A DNA stretch of 64,000 bases, taken from Hypholoma sublateritium FD-334 SS-4 (taxonomy: Eukaryota; Basidiomycota; Agaricomycetes; Agaricales; Strophariaceae). Position numbers and translations under genes: made by a program. The stretch is taken from the NCBI GenBank assembly GCA_000827495.1, contig KN817596.1, positions 36,942 to 100,941 on the forward strand, written 5' to 3'. The notes below the pieces were generated by a model. That model ran no database searches, had not been told where the DNA came from, and saw only the letters and a program-made list of their open reading frames with translations. How positions within the stretch are numbered: position 1 is the stretch's first letter; each line of letters begins with the position of its first letter. Below, one piece after another: positions 1 to 8,993 of this stretch.

Positions 1-800
1 CAGGCGCCGTATCTTTGCTTCACCTTAGTGTTCAGTACTCTGCGCACGAGACCATTACGTATCGTATATGCCCGACTGCATGAATGTCCGAGCGTGCCAG
101 ACCTGTGGGGACGGAAGCAGCGACGAGAATGTGTTCTATAAAGCAGACGGACTTCCGGGGCTTCTGTTTCATTTGGAAGAGTCAGCGCACTGAGGGCTTC
201 GCGATTGCGACTGTGTATGTTTAGTTTGTTCACGAGACCACTCTAACTCTATTCCACGATTAGTTTTTGCCTTGACGTACTTAATAGACTTTCCATAAGA
301 GGCAGACACATAGGGTTTACCGGCGGTTTTTCTGAGGAGTTATCTGGTCCGAGGAGATGTCCGAAGGCGCCGTCCTTCAGCATCGAGAGACGCTGTATTG
401 GCTATTTTATGTGAAAATATTATAGTGGGTAGATTAAATGCTATTTCGTTCTTTTATAAGCAGAGTGCCTTGATTGGACGAAAAATATGCAATAATAAAC
501 GACATTGGTCTGCGAATATGTGACTGCGCGCATAGCGCATTGCTTTCATGTACCGTCGCTCTCTCGTCCGGCGCTGTGGGCACCTTTGAAATTAGGCGCG
601 ACGGAAGTGCCAAGATCGCGTACGTTGCGCGCACTGCGCAGCGAGCGACACAATCGAGTACGCATCGCACACCGCGGTGTAGATGTACGCACTCACGTGC
701 TCATTTGAAGCGGGTCTTGGGTGCAATCACAACGCGCCGTGCGGACTGATGCTCCGGCGCTTAAGCGCCACCGTGGCGCTAATCATTACCGTCAATCATA
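1..800. repeat. Outer part of large inverted repeat, left arm
   Basis: This stretch reads as the reverse complement of about 26,045-26,760 at roughly 85-90% identity by eye. For example, positions 40-99 match 26,660-26,721 inverted, and 100-260 match 26,515-26,660 inverted. The homology runs off the left edge of the window. Homology to the right arm stops near 800 and resumes near 4,325. Short open frames here lack codon bias and conserved motifs and are not genes. Confidence 0.8.
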
Positions 801-1232
801 TATTATCACGGTAATCAAGTTTCATGCATCAAAGATTATTGTGATACTACAAACGCTCCCGAGCGGCGCCCAATGCACACCTCTTGGCGGACTGACGAGC
901 CCCACTTGCTACGAATTCGATTATGCCATCATATTAGGCGGCCTGACGCGGTGGGCAGCGGGTGTGCGCTCGAGCACAAACCGCCACCGTGGCGTTACTA
1001 GGGCGAATTGTATGTTACTGAAACACCTGAGGCGTCTATATAATTCAATGAATATATATGATTCCAGTACTAGCACCCGGAACACCCCTTCATTAGAAGG
1101 AACTGAAAACGCCCACAAACCGCGGCTTGATTCTATGATACTAGTATCGCTGTGGCGCCCCTCCCGGGTCCCGACGCGGTGATGCGCCGTCGTCTCAGTG
1201 TACCCAGCGGCTCAGTTGGGCCTGAGGGAAGG

Positions 1233-1238
1233 TATAAA
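1233..1238 (+). promoter_or_regulatory. TATA box of peptide gene copy 1
   Basis: TATAAA sits inside the shared context GGTATAAAGAGG, 166 nt upstream of the start codon. The same context recurs at copy 2 at exactly the same distance, and as GGGATAAAGAGG at copy 3. Confidence 0.65.
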
Positions 1239-1403
1239 GAGGCGGCGTACGTCTGCATAGTGGGTATCTGCAAATCGTCGCTTTACCACCTACATCTATA
1301 CGCACTTAACCAGTCCCCACCTAAGGTACATATTATTATCTGCTTTGTTTCCTGGACATCGCTGACTGACCTGGGGCGCGTGGGCAGATTCTCGCTAACA
1401 ACA

Positions 1404-1609
1404 ATGCGCTTCGACATGATACGCCTCCGCACGCTCTTCGCCGCCGCCCTCCTCGTCGCGGGTGCTGCTGCCGCGCCTGTTCCTGACCCGTGAATATTTT
1501 CTCGCGCGGGCACGGTATATGGGAGCTGATGACTACGTTTTATAAATCTAGGGCCCAGCTCGACGATGTGGCCGCGCGGCAGTGCAGAACTATGGTATCG
1601 TGCATATAG
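1404..1609 (+). CDS. Tandem small secreted peptide precursor, copy 1 (47 aa)
   Basis: Exons 1404-1489 and 1552-1609 with a 62-nt intron (donor GTGAAT, branch-like CTGAT, acceptor CTAG). Read unspliced, the frame stops at the TGA inside the donor after 29 residues. All three copies place GTGA at this same spot with phase 2, which argues for a true intron. The product starts MRF, has a hydrophobic core AAALLVAGAAA and an APVP segment typical of a secretory signal end. It finishes with a short acidic linker and A-A-R-Q-C-x4-S-C-I-stop. Exon 2 has the same length (58 nt) as in copy 3. The likely secreted part is tiny and carries two cysteines that could pair. Not a CaaX pheromone: only one residue follows the last cysteine. 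Family unrecognised; role unknown. TATA box 166 nt upstream. Confidence 0.6.
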
Positions 1610-1749
1610 CGACGCGATAGCGTGGGGAAGGGTAGGGATGGCAGGGGGTGCACAGCGGCGCGGGTGCAGAATGCCCCATACTTGCTTATTTCTCGTCCGG
1701 TGATAGAATCCCCTCTTGCAATCGTAGGAAAGCATGAAATGCAACTGTA

Positions 1750-2300
1750 TCCACCCCCCACAATAAGGTTTCATGTAAAATACATAATTCAGCGTCTCTC
1801 GATGCGGAGGACGGTGCCTGCAGACATCGCCGCCGTTAACTGTCCCGCAAGACCGACGGTGTAGTAGTGGGATCTGGCCCGAGATGGCCGAGCGACGATT
1901 AGATTAGATTGCGTTCGTAGCACAGTATGTAGACGCACGCGCGCTGTGACGAAGACATCCGTTCCTTGCCTCTCGCCTGCCTCTCGCCTTCGTGTGCATC
2001 CCTGGCCGCGCGCCTGCTCGACGCGCCTCCGAGCCTCGCCAGACCCCAGCTGCTAGGGTCGGCCTGATTGGCCTACTCCAACGGTGAAGCGAGCGAGTCT
2101 GCCTATTATGGAAAGCCTATTAACTAAAGAGAAGCAACTGCCAATCGTGGGATAGAGTTGGGCGATCCCGTGAACGGACTGAACATATGCATAAATACTC
2201 GCTATCGCTGATTCTCTAGCACTCAGCGATGGAAAGCTTCTAAATGATACAGAAGCCCAAATGCCTGTCTACTTCACAGCACGCATTTCCCAGCGCTGCT
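1750..2300 (+). repeat. Inverted copy of 1-440, nested inside the left arm
   Basis: Positions 1,750-1,825 and 2,105-2,280 are inverted relative to 361-440 and 1-300, and in direct orientation relative to 26,330-26,640. The first 2.3 kb is therefore an imperfect palindrome with a spacer of about 1.3 kb, and the unit occurs three times in the window. Peptide gene copy 1 lies in the spacer and copy 2 immediately follows this unit. Confidence 0.65.
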
Positions 2301-2418
2301 TCTGGACCCACAATATCTTTCGAAGGTGGACGCAAGTTCTGACACGCTCGCATATCCTTGTAGCTTGGTCTTCAATGTACCTGCTTTTCCAGCGGACTAA
2401 GTTGGGCCCGCGAGAAGG

Positions 2419-2424
2419 TATAAA
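2419..2424 (+). promoter_or_regulatory. TATA box of peptide gene copy 2
   Basis: TATAAA in the same GGTATAAAGAGG context as copy 1 and again 166 nt from the start codon. The downstream leader shares GGTATCTGCAA and a CTTCACC-GCC-ACAT block with the other copies. Confidence 0.65.
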
Positions 2425-2589
2425 GAGGTTGTCCGTACCTGAATAGCAGGTATCTGCAACGCCTCGCTTCACCGCCTACATTTATAAGCGCCTCATCTAC
2501 CCTCACAAAGTACGCTTTCCGTCTGAGGTCCAGCACGTACATACCTCTGACCAGCGTCTCCGCGTTATAGCAGGTTTTCATTAACATTA

Positions 2590-2805
2590 ATGCGCTTCGA
2601 CATTATCCGCCTCCCCGCCCTCATCGCCGCTGCCCTCCTCGTTGCGGGCGCCGCTGCGGCTCCTGTGCCTGGGCGGTGATTATCCCTTCCTATCGCGCAC
2701 GGTATACGGGTACTAATGGCTATATTTTACGACTCCAGGGCAGAGGACGCCGCCGGGGCGAACCTTATTATATACTCTCGTGGTATGGAGGGCTCTGACT
2801 GGTGA
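2590..2805 (+). CDS. Tandem small secreted peptide precursor, copy 2 (51 aa, diverged C-terminus)
   Basis: Exon 1 2590-2675 (86 nt, as in copies 1 and 3), 63-nt intron with donor GTGATT, a good branch sequence TACTAATGG and acceptor CCAG, exon 2 2739-2805. The signal-peptide half is almost identical to copy 1 (MRFDIIRL, then AAALLVAGAAAAPVP). Exon 2 differs: it encodes a 22-residue tail with no cysteines and no R-Q-C-x4-S-C-I ending. Either copy 2 has been re-purposed or its exon 2 was replaced by unrelated DNA and it is decaying. It keeps the TATA box and leader of the family. No known function. Confidence 0.45.
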
Positions 2806-3392
2806 GCAGCCGCAGAGTACCCAGTCAGGCGCCAGGGACAGACTCCAGAGCAGGAAGACTGTGATACTACGGCGCTTATCTAGCCGCCGTGGCGCTACGA
2901 GCGTATATTGCCTGTTGTTGTAGCACTCTCCGAGCCCATATGATACGATGAATGCATGTTCCTCGAGCAGTGCGGCGTGCACACCCTTGCACGGACCACA
3001 GACTACGATTCAATGCGATATGTACCAGCATTGCTCCCGACGCGCCCACCTGCCGGAGCGGTGGCGTGTCGCAGGAAACCCAGTCCGGCGTGAGGGAGAG
3101 ATAAAAAGCCCCTGCGCGCGCGGGGATCGTTCGCATCCGCAGCCCTACGAAATACAAGCCACCACCGACTGTGCGCGCTCGTCCTGCCGACGATATTGGT
3201 TGATTTGGGGGCGGGGCGATGCTGATCGCGGATGCACGCGTACTCGCGCGCCGTGCGCGACGCGGGGGCAATTAAAGTGTCTGATAAGTGCCACACGGAA
3301 AACATACGAACCACAAGACGCTCTCGGATTTTGACAGGCGCCACCGCCAAGGTATTAGCAGTGCAGTGTACCCACTTGCTCCTGCGAGAAGG

Positions 3393-3398
3393 GATAAA
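3393..3398 (+). promoter_or_regulatory. TATA-like box of peptide gene copy 3
   Basis: GATAAA in the context GAAGGGATAAAGAGG, aligned with the TATAAA boxes of copies 1 and 2, one base away from consensus. It is 129 nt upstream of the start codon. Confidence 0.5.
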
Positions 3399-3526
3399 GA
3401 GGCTGAGAAGTCGCTTCACCACCGCCCACATACCTTTCCCCCAACACAAGGTACGCTCTCTGTATCCATTTCTGCTACACGTACGCTCACGGAGCATACG
3501 GCTTGGAAGGATTGATACATTCGACG

Positions 3527-3734
3527 ATGCGCTTCGCCACGCCGTACCTCCGCGCGCTGCTCGCCGCCGCCCTCCTCGTCGCGGGCGTCGCTGCCGCGCC
3601 TGTGCCTGCGCCGTGAGCACCCCCTCTCTTGCCTCCGTGATATACAGTGGTTGAATGATGTACGTGACGACCCTAGGACCGCGCCCGACGCCTTGGCCGA
3701 GAGGCAGTGCAAGCCTTGGATTTCGTGCATATAG
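3527..3734 (+). CDS. Tandem small secreted peptide precursor, copy 3 (47 aa)
   Basis: Exons 3527-3612 (86 nt) and 3677-3734 (58 nt), 64-nt intron with donor GTGAGC and acceptor CTAG. Exon lengths and phase equal those of copy 1. The product has MRF, the hydrophobic core AAALLVAGVAA, APVPAP, a short linker, then A-E-R-Q-C-K-P-W-I-S-C-I-stop. Between copies 1 and 3 the residues R, Q, C, S, C, I are kept while the four residues between the cysteines vary. This pattern suggests selection on the peptide. Kex2-like or Arg-directed cleavage before Q would free a nine-residue peptide; this is inference. The sequence after the stop (GCGACGCGATAGCG-like) is also shared with copy 1. Family unrecognised. 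Confidence 0.6.
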
Positions 3735-4325
3735 CGGCGCGATAGCGCGTGTGCGCAGGGGGACGGGGCGCGGGGAGAGCTCGGGTTCAGCGTTTTGGGT
3801 GTGTGTGTACATATGCGCGGAGGGCGCTTGGGCACGGCGGTGGGGGAAATGAAATACGGTGCGGGATATTGGATGGCGTGTTTACGCCGGGCCGATTGAT
3901 GCGTTGGGCGCCGACGCGCTGGCGTGCGCGAGTGCGCGCGTCCTGTGCGCTCGTCATAAGCGATAGGAGCGTCCGGCGGGGACGCATAGCGCTTTTCCTG
4001 GCGTGCGCGTGCGCTTGGCGTGATACAGATAAAGTATAGGCGTGAGCAGACCGGCCGGCGGGGACGCGCAGCGTCTTTCGCGCGCGGGGCGCGGGGCGCC
4101 CGCGCAGGCGAATAGCGTCGTACGTACACCGCCGCCCGAGCGCAGACACCGCTGGGCACTCCGATTGGGATAGCCACACCCGTGCGTGCGCGCGCTCGCT
4201 TACACGCGTAAGGCAGGACCCTGCGGCGCGCGCGCACAGCGGACCATGCGAGGAGGCGAACAGCGTGCACGCCCACGCCGCCGAACGACTCGGGGGCGCT
4301 GCGAAGAATCGGTGGCGCGACAGCG
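3735..4325. other. GC-rich spacer, no gene seen
   Basis: Very GC-rich sequence after the third peptide gene. Long open frames occur on both strands but they overlap each other, have no recognisable domain and reflect the lack of AT-rich stop codons. This is the end of the segment absent from the right arm of the inverted repeat. Confidence 0.5.
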
Positions 4326-4560
4326 CATTTCTTAGGTACTTACATAGGCGCCCACGGCGGCGCGCGGCGATCGCGATGCGGTGCGGTGCGTGCTTTGTAC
4401 TTTGCATGTATGTAATGCGCCGGATCGCTGCGCTTCTAGCGCGCTGGGTGGGTAAGCATGTCATTAGGGCAGCACGTTCGTCGGGGGGATAAGGCATGCG
4501 GATTTACGTGTATACGCCGGGCGTGCGCTAGCGATGTCGCGCGGTATGACGCCTTCCCAC
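4326..4560. repeat. Inverted repeat left arm, second block
   Basis: Homology with the right arm resumes here. The stretch around GGCGATCGCGATGC and the block GATTTACGTGTATACGCC through ACGCCTTCCCAC match the reverse complement of 25,800-26,010. Confidence 0.75.
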
Positions 4561-5287
4561 GCCGCGGGGCGGTGTGAGTGACGATGCGTGCGCCGCGGCG
4601 TCTGGGTGTGGGGGCGCGCGGGGCGCAGATTGCGGGCGTGACGGTCAAGCGGCGCGCGAGCGCGGGAGCGAAGATAAGTGTGCCGATGCTAGCGGGCGAC
4701 CGCGCACACGCGCGTGCGCTGCGTGCGCCTGCAGTGATCTACACAAGCGTCCCCGCTTGGCGTTCAGCCGACGTAGTATATCGAGACATGTGGCGGGAAG
4801 GGCGGCGAGCGAGCGCGCGAAGGCCAATGTACATGCCGATGATGCGTGCACTGCGGGCGCCTGCAGGATGCAAGTATTCGCCCTCGCGCGGCGGTTGGCT
4901 GGGCTGCGATGCATGATCGGGACGTATCGTCGCGGCGCGATGGGATGGGCAGGGCGGCGAGCGAGCGAGCGAGCGAAGACAGATATGCTTATGACAGCGA
5001 GCGACTGCGTAAGGACGCGAGGTGGCTAGGGCAGCGAGCGAGGATGGATGCCCCTTAATAGCGGGCCACCGCGCGCACGCACGCACGCGTGCGTGCACTG
5101 CGGGCGCCTGCAGGATGTAAGCATTCGTCTTCGCTCGGCTGCAGGCTGCGTCGATGCATAATCGGGTCGTATCGGCGGGGCGCGATGGGAGGGGGCAGGG
5201 CGACAGGCATCGAGCGAAGGCTAACATGAAAGCCCACAGCGGGCGACCGCGCGCACGCACGGGTGCGTGCGCTGCGGGCGCCTGTGG
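4560..5287 (+). repeat. About 180-bp satellite, left array, part 1
   Basis: Tandem units of about 175-245 bp, each with a CGGGCGACCGCGCGCACGC-like block, a TGCGGGCGCCTGCAGG block, AAGTATTCG, a GATGCATAATCGGG-like block and a GCGAGCGAGCGA stretch. Marker positions for the GGGCGCCTG block: about 4,852, 5,098 and 5,272. The same unit occurs inverted at 23.8-25.7 kb. Confidence 0.8.
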
Positions 5288-6216
5288 GATGCTATGGCAT
5301 GGTATTCGCACAAAAATTCCCACAGCCCCGCGCGTTTGATGGGAGGCCCCGCGCGCGCCCCGGGAAGACTGCTTATGTTGAAACACTATATTCTAGTGTT
5401 TATAGCGTACTTGTTTGTATCTAAACATCACAAATACTCATTTTCTGACCTCTTCGCAGCCATAAGTAAACCAGCAGCATCGTCGAGGTGAATCACGTGA
5501 CTACCCAGAGCTCGCACTGCACGGCCCCGCACGGCTCCCACTCACATCATGGAAAGACTTGTCCCAAAATCGATATTATTCCGATGGTGAAAGATGAATA
5601 TTACATCGTTGAAGCTATAAAATGGTTATTGGTTGACATAAGTAGATAATTGCTTGACTGTACATCTGATGTCTGCAATGATCCCTGCGGCGCCCTGTAT
5701 CCCACCGAAAAGCATTGAATTAATAAATAGATCCGAAAATACTGATTGTCGTAGTCATGACTGGTGACTAGCGATACAAAAATTCACGTATTGAAGCCAG
5801 CGTCGTCTAAAACGGAGCAAAGGCACATTATCCTAAGCTTTGAGCTCCTTGATTTGCACTGAATATCTGTTAATAAATAAATTCTACACGAATACAAACA
5901 CCATGTCTGTCTATTGCAGGCTTGTTGAGTAACAATGCGCTTGAAGTTTGAACACAGCAATCATAATTCCAAATCGCGCTGCGCAGGCGCGTAGCGCGAC
6001 GACATCACGTGATTTCTTCACCAAAGCTTCTACCTATCTTAGGCTAGAGAAAATAGTAGGAAACATATGTTTGTGTCGTTTAGATACAATATAGTAGGGT
6101 AGAGGCACTAAGATATGGAATTTTAACGAGGGTTTATTTACTGACCCGCGCGCGGGGCATCCCATCAAACGCGCGGGGCTGTGGGAATTTTTGTGCGAAT
6201 ACCATGCCATAGGATG
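5288..6216. mobile_element. 921-bp inverted-repeat element (MITE-like) with GATG target duplication
   Basis: The element runs 5292-6212. Its ends begin CTATGGCATGGTATTCGCAC and are inverted copies, nearly perfect for about 60 bp. Weaker inverted similarity continues to about 200 bp and includes a TGTATCTAAAC block and an ATCACGTGA box in each arm. The flanking bases GATG (5288-5291 and 6213-6216) are a direct repeat. Removing the element and one GATG restores the satellite unit (GGATG followed by CAAGTATTCG). The interior is AT-richer than the surroundings and has no frame longer than about 100 codons, so the element is non-autonomous. Superfamily not determined. Confidence 0.85.
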
Positions 6217-6990
6217 CAAGTATTCGTCCGCGCTCGGCGTCATGCATAATCGGGTTGTACCGACGCGGCGCGATTGGAGGGAGGGGGCAGGCAGCAGGCG
6301 GCGAGCGAAGGAAGTTACAGCTATGATAGCGGGCGACCGCGCGCACGCACAAGTGTGCGTGCGCTGCGGGCGCCTGCAGCGATGTAGTATGCGTCCTCGC
6401 TCGGCGGGCGGCCGCTGCGCTTCGGGGGAGCATCGTCTGGGTCACGATACATCGCGGCGCGGTGTGGGGGTAATTACGATGTGGGGCAGCGCGGCAGGCG
6501 ACGAGCGAAGGGAGCGATTCAGCTCACAGCGGGCGACCGTGCGCACGCACAAGTGTGCGCGCGCCGCGGCGCCTGCTGGATGTAGGTATTCGTCCTCGCT
6601 CGGTGCTCAGCTGGGCTGCGTCGATGCATGATCGGAGCGCATCGTCGCTGCGCGATTGGGGGGAGGGGGGAGGCAGCAGGTGGCGAGCGAAGGCCAATTT
6701 AAAAGCCTACGGCGGGCAGCCGTGCGCACGCACAAGCGTGCGCGCGCCGCGACGCCTGCGGGATGCAAGTAGTGTTCGTCTTCGCTCGACGTCGGCTGGG
6801 CTGCGATGGTGTACTGTCGCGATGGGAGGGATCGGATATGGGCAGGCCTCGCGTGCGTCGCCGAGCTGGACAGCGGCAGACCCTCTTATAAGTATGGCAG
6901 ACACGCGCGGGGCGCGGGCAGCGGGCAGCGCGTGCCGACGCCGGGGGGGGGGCGTGGGGCGGGAAGCCACCGCGGGCACGTCGGCGGAGG
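6217..6990 (+). repeat. About 180-bp satellite, left array, part 2, and inner edge of inverted repeat
   Basis: Further satellite units with the GCGCCTG marker near 6,366, 6,563 and 6,747. The inner edge (about 6,900-6,990, GTGCCGACGCCGG and CGTGGGGCGGGAAG) matches the reverse complement of about 23,800-23,940, which fixes the inner limit of the inverted repeat. Confidence 0.75.
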
Positions 6991-7403
6991 GGGGCACTGG
7001 GGATCTGACGCGGGCGATCAGGATGGTTGCTGGCGAGATCTGGGAATCACCTGCCCCGCCTGGGAACGGGCGCCCCCGTTCTGGGCTGTACGCCCGCCGG
7101 GGATATGCGTGCCTGGCAGGTGCGATAAGGATTTGTTGAGAAGCAGGGGAAAATAAATAAATAAATAAACTGCGGGTATATGATGAGGCCGGGCGTGGGC
7201 GGGCGGGGCATGCTGCCCGTGCCCCTCTGACCGCCCCCACCTCTCCGCACCTCCCAAGCCGTCTACAAGGATACCGCCTGGAGTGAGTCCCCTCCCCTGA
7301 GAAATTGCCATGGCTGACCAGTCAGACCCTCGCGACCCTTGCCGGCCCTCTCCCCCGCCCGCCCCGCCCGCTTGAGCCCTGCTCGCGACACTCGTTATCA
7401 CAA
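6991..7403. other. Promoter and leader region of the bHLH gene
   Basis: GC-rich sequence with an AAATAAATAAATAAATAAA tract near 7,150-7,170. No open frame here has domain support. An in-frame extension upstream of the chosen start lacks an ATG, so this is taken as promoter and 5' leader. Confidence 0.4.
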
Positions 7404-8993
7404 ATGGCCATGACCCTCCCCCTCTCCCCCGCCTCCGACGCCCCGCCGTCCCCCGCCCCCGCGCCGCCCCCGCCAACCATCGACACCTCCACGCCCCCGG
7501 CGCCCCCCACCACAACCAGCGAGCCCGCCTCCGCGCCCTCGCCCACGACCCCCGCCTCCGCCACCGCCCCCAGCGCCGGGGGCGGCAAGCGCAAGCCCTC
7601 GCGCCGCGCGAACACCGCCGAGCGCCGCGCGACGCACAACGCCGTCGAGCGCCAGCGCCGCGAGACGCTCAACGGGCGCTTCCTCGACCTCGCCGCGCTG
7701 CTCCCCAACCTCGCGCAGATCCGGCGCCCGTCCAAGTCGTCCATCGTCAACTCGTCCATCGCGCACATCCACGCCTCGCGCCGCCACCGGCTCCTCGCCG
7801 CGCGCGAGCTGCGCGCGCTGAAAGGCGAGGCGGACGCCCTGCGCCGCGAGATCAACGAGTGGCGCGACCGCGCGGGCGTGCCCCGCGTCGAGGAGCCGCC
7901 GCGCGGCGAGGGCTTCGGGATGGTGCTCGCCGCGGAGATGGAGGCCGTCCCTGTGATGGCTGGCGAGGAGGACGACGAGGACGAGGACATGCTCGGCCTC
8001 GAGGGCGCGCAGACGATGCTCGAGCGCGAGCGCGCGCTGTACGGCGCGGGCGGGTTCGCGGACGAGGAGGAGGAGCAGTATGCGTATGCGCAGCAGCAGC
8101 AGCACCATCAGCAGCAGATGGCGCAGCAGCAGCAGCACCACCACCATCAGCAGCAGCAGCAGCAGCAGCAACAACAACACCTCGCCGCGCAGCTCGCAGC
8201 GCAGATGCACCACGCCCAGCACCAACAGGCGCAGCACCACCACCAACAGCAACAAGGCCCCTACCCCGCGCCCGTCCCCGACCTCGACGACCCGCGCGTC
8301 GCCGCCCTCCTCCTCAAGCACGCCGCGCAGCAGCAGCAGCACCACCCCAACGCCCACCACCAGCACCAGCAGCCGCCCACGCCCTTCGCGCACAACGCCC
8401 CCCCGCGCGGGGGATCGTACGACGCCTTCCCCGCCTCTACCCAGGGCGCCTTCGCCCCTGGCTTTACTTCAGGCCCACAGGGACAAGCGCAAGCGCACCT
8501 GTTCACCCCGCCCGCGACCGCGCACGGGCTCCCGCCCCAGGGGCGGCCGTCCACCGCGGGCTCGGCGTCGGGGAGGAGCGGCTCAGGGAGCCCGGCTCAT
8601 GGACAGCGCGTGGAGAGCCCCGGGAGCATGGGTGGTGCGAGCCCGGCGCATAGCGCTGCGAGCGGCGAGTACGCTTATCACGCGCAGCAGGGGCAGATGC
8701 ATAATGGGGGTGGAGGAGGGGGGGGGAGGAGGCGGAGCGGGAGCGGTGCGTACGAGCTCCATGCGGGGGAGTACAGCGCGGGCGGGGTGCCGCGGTACAT
8801 GATGAGCGCGGGGATGGGCGGCGGGATGGGCGGCGGGATGGGCGGCATGGGGATGGGCGGGATGAGCAGCCCTATCGGCATGAATGGAGGGATGGGCGGG
8901 ATGGGCGGGGGGATGGGCGTGGGCGGCGCGATGGGGCAGGGCGTGGGCGTGGGCGTGGGCGGCGGCGGGGGGATGATGATGATGATGCTCTGA
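7404..8993 (+). CDS. bHLH transcription factor, Gln/His-rich (529 aa)
   Basis: Single open exon with the first in-frame ATG at 7404. Residues 1-60 are rich in Pro, Ser, Thr and Ala. A basic region follows at about 63-86 with H78-N-A-V-E82-R-Q-R-R86, the His-Glu-Arg pattern of E-box (CANNTG) binders. Helix 1 (about 87-103), loop and helix 2 (about 116-135) run into a charged helix that could act as a short zipper. After an acidic stretch (EEDDEDEDM) come Gln/His runs (about 225-330), a Ser/Gly region, and a C-terminal tail of GMGG repeats ending MMMMML. The low-complexity parts look like activation or condensate-forming regions. It should act in the nucleus as a dimer. Target genes cannot be deduced. 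The domain call is firm; absence of introns is unusual next to its neighbours. Confidence 0.88.
   Translation: MAMTLPLSPASDAPPSPAPAPPPPTIDTSTPPAPPTTTSEPASAPSPTTPASATAPSAGGGKRKPSRRANTAERRATHNAVERQRRETLNGRFLDLAALLPNLAQIRRPSKSSIVNSSIAHIHASRRHRLLAARELRALKGEADALRREINEWRDRAGVPRVEEPPRGEGFGMVLAAEMEAVPVMAGEEDDEDEDMLGLEGAQTMLERERALYGAGGFADEEEEQYAYAQQQQHHQQQMAQQQQHHHHQQQQQQQQQQHLAAQLAAQMHHAQHQQAQHHHQQQQGPYPAPVPDLDDPRVAALLLKHAAQQQQHHPNAHHQHQQPPTPFAHNAPPRGGSYDAFPASTQGAFAPGFTSGPQGQAQAHLFTPPATAHGLPPQGRPSTAGSASGRSGSGSPAHGQRVESPGSMGGASPAHSAASGEYAYHAQQGQMHNGGGGGGGRRRSGSGAYELHAGEYSAGGVPRYMMSAGMGGGMGGGMGGMGMGGMSSPIGMNGGMGGMGGGMGVGGAMGQGVGVGVGGGGGMMMMML

Noticed and set aside
1404..1493. Unspliced 29-residue frame as the complete peptide of copy 1 (and likewise at 2590 and 3527)
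   Set aside because: All three copies stop inside an identical-phase GTGA donor, and splicing recovers a conserved cysteine-containing C-terminus in two of them.
1404..3734. CaaX-type mating pheromone precursors
   Set aside because: Only one residue follows the last cysteine, and a secretory signal peptide is present; known basidiomycete pheromones lack such a signal and end in C-a-a-X.
3003..4497. Several frames of 236-286 codons on the minus strand
   Set aside because: Arg/Pro/Ala-rich products of very GC-rich DNA; they overlap the spliced peptide gene 3 and one another.
7398..8393. 331-codon frame antisense to the bHLH gene
   Set aside because: Leu/Val/Gly/Arg low complexity, mirror of the GC-rich coding strand and Gln tracts; the sense strand has a full domain.
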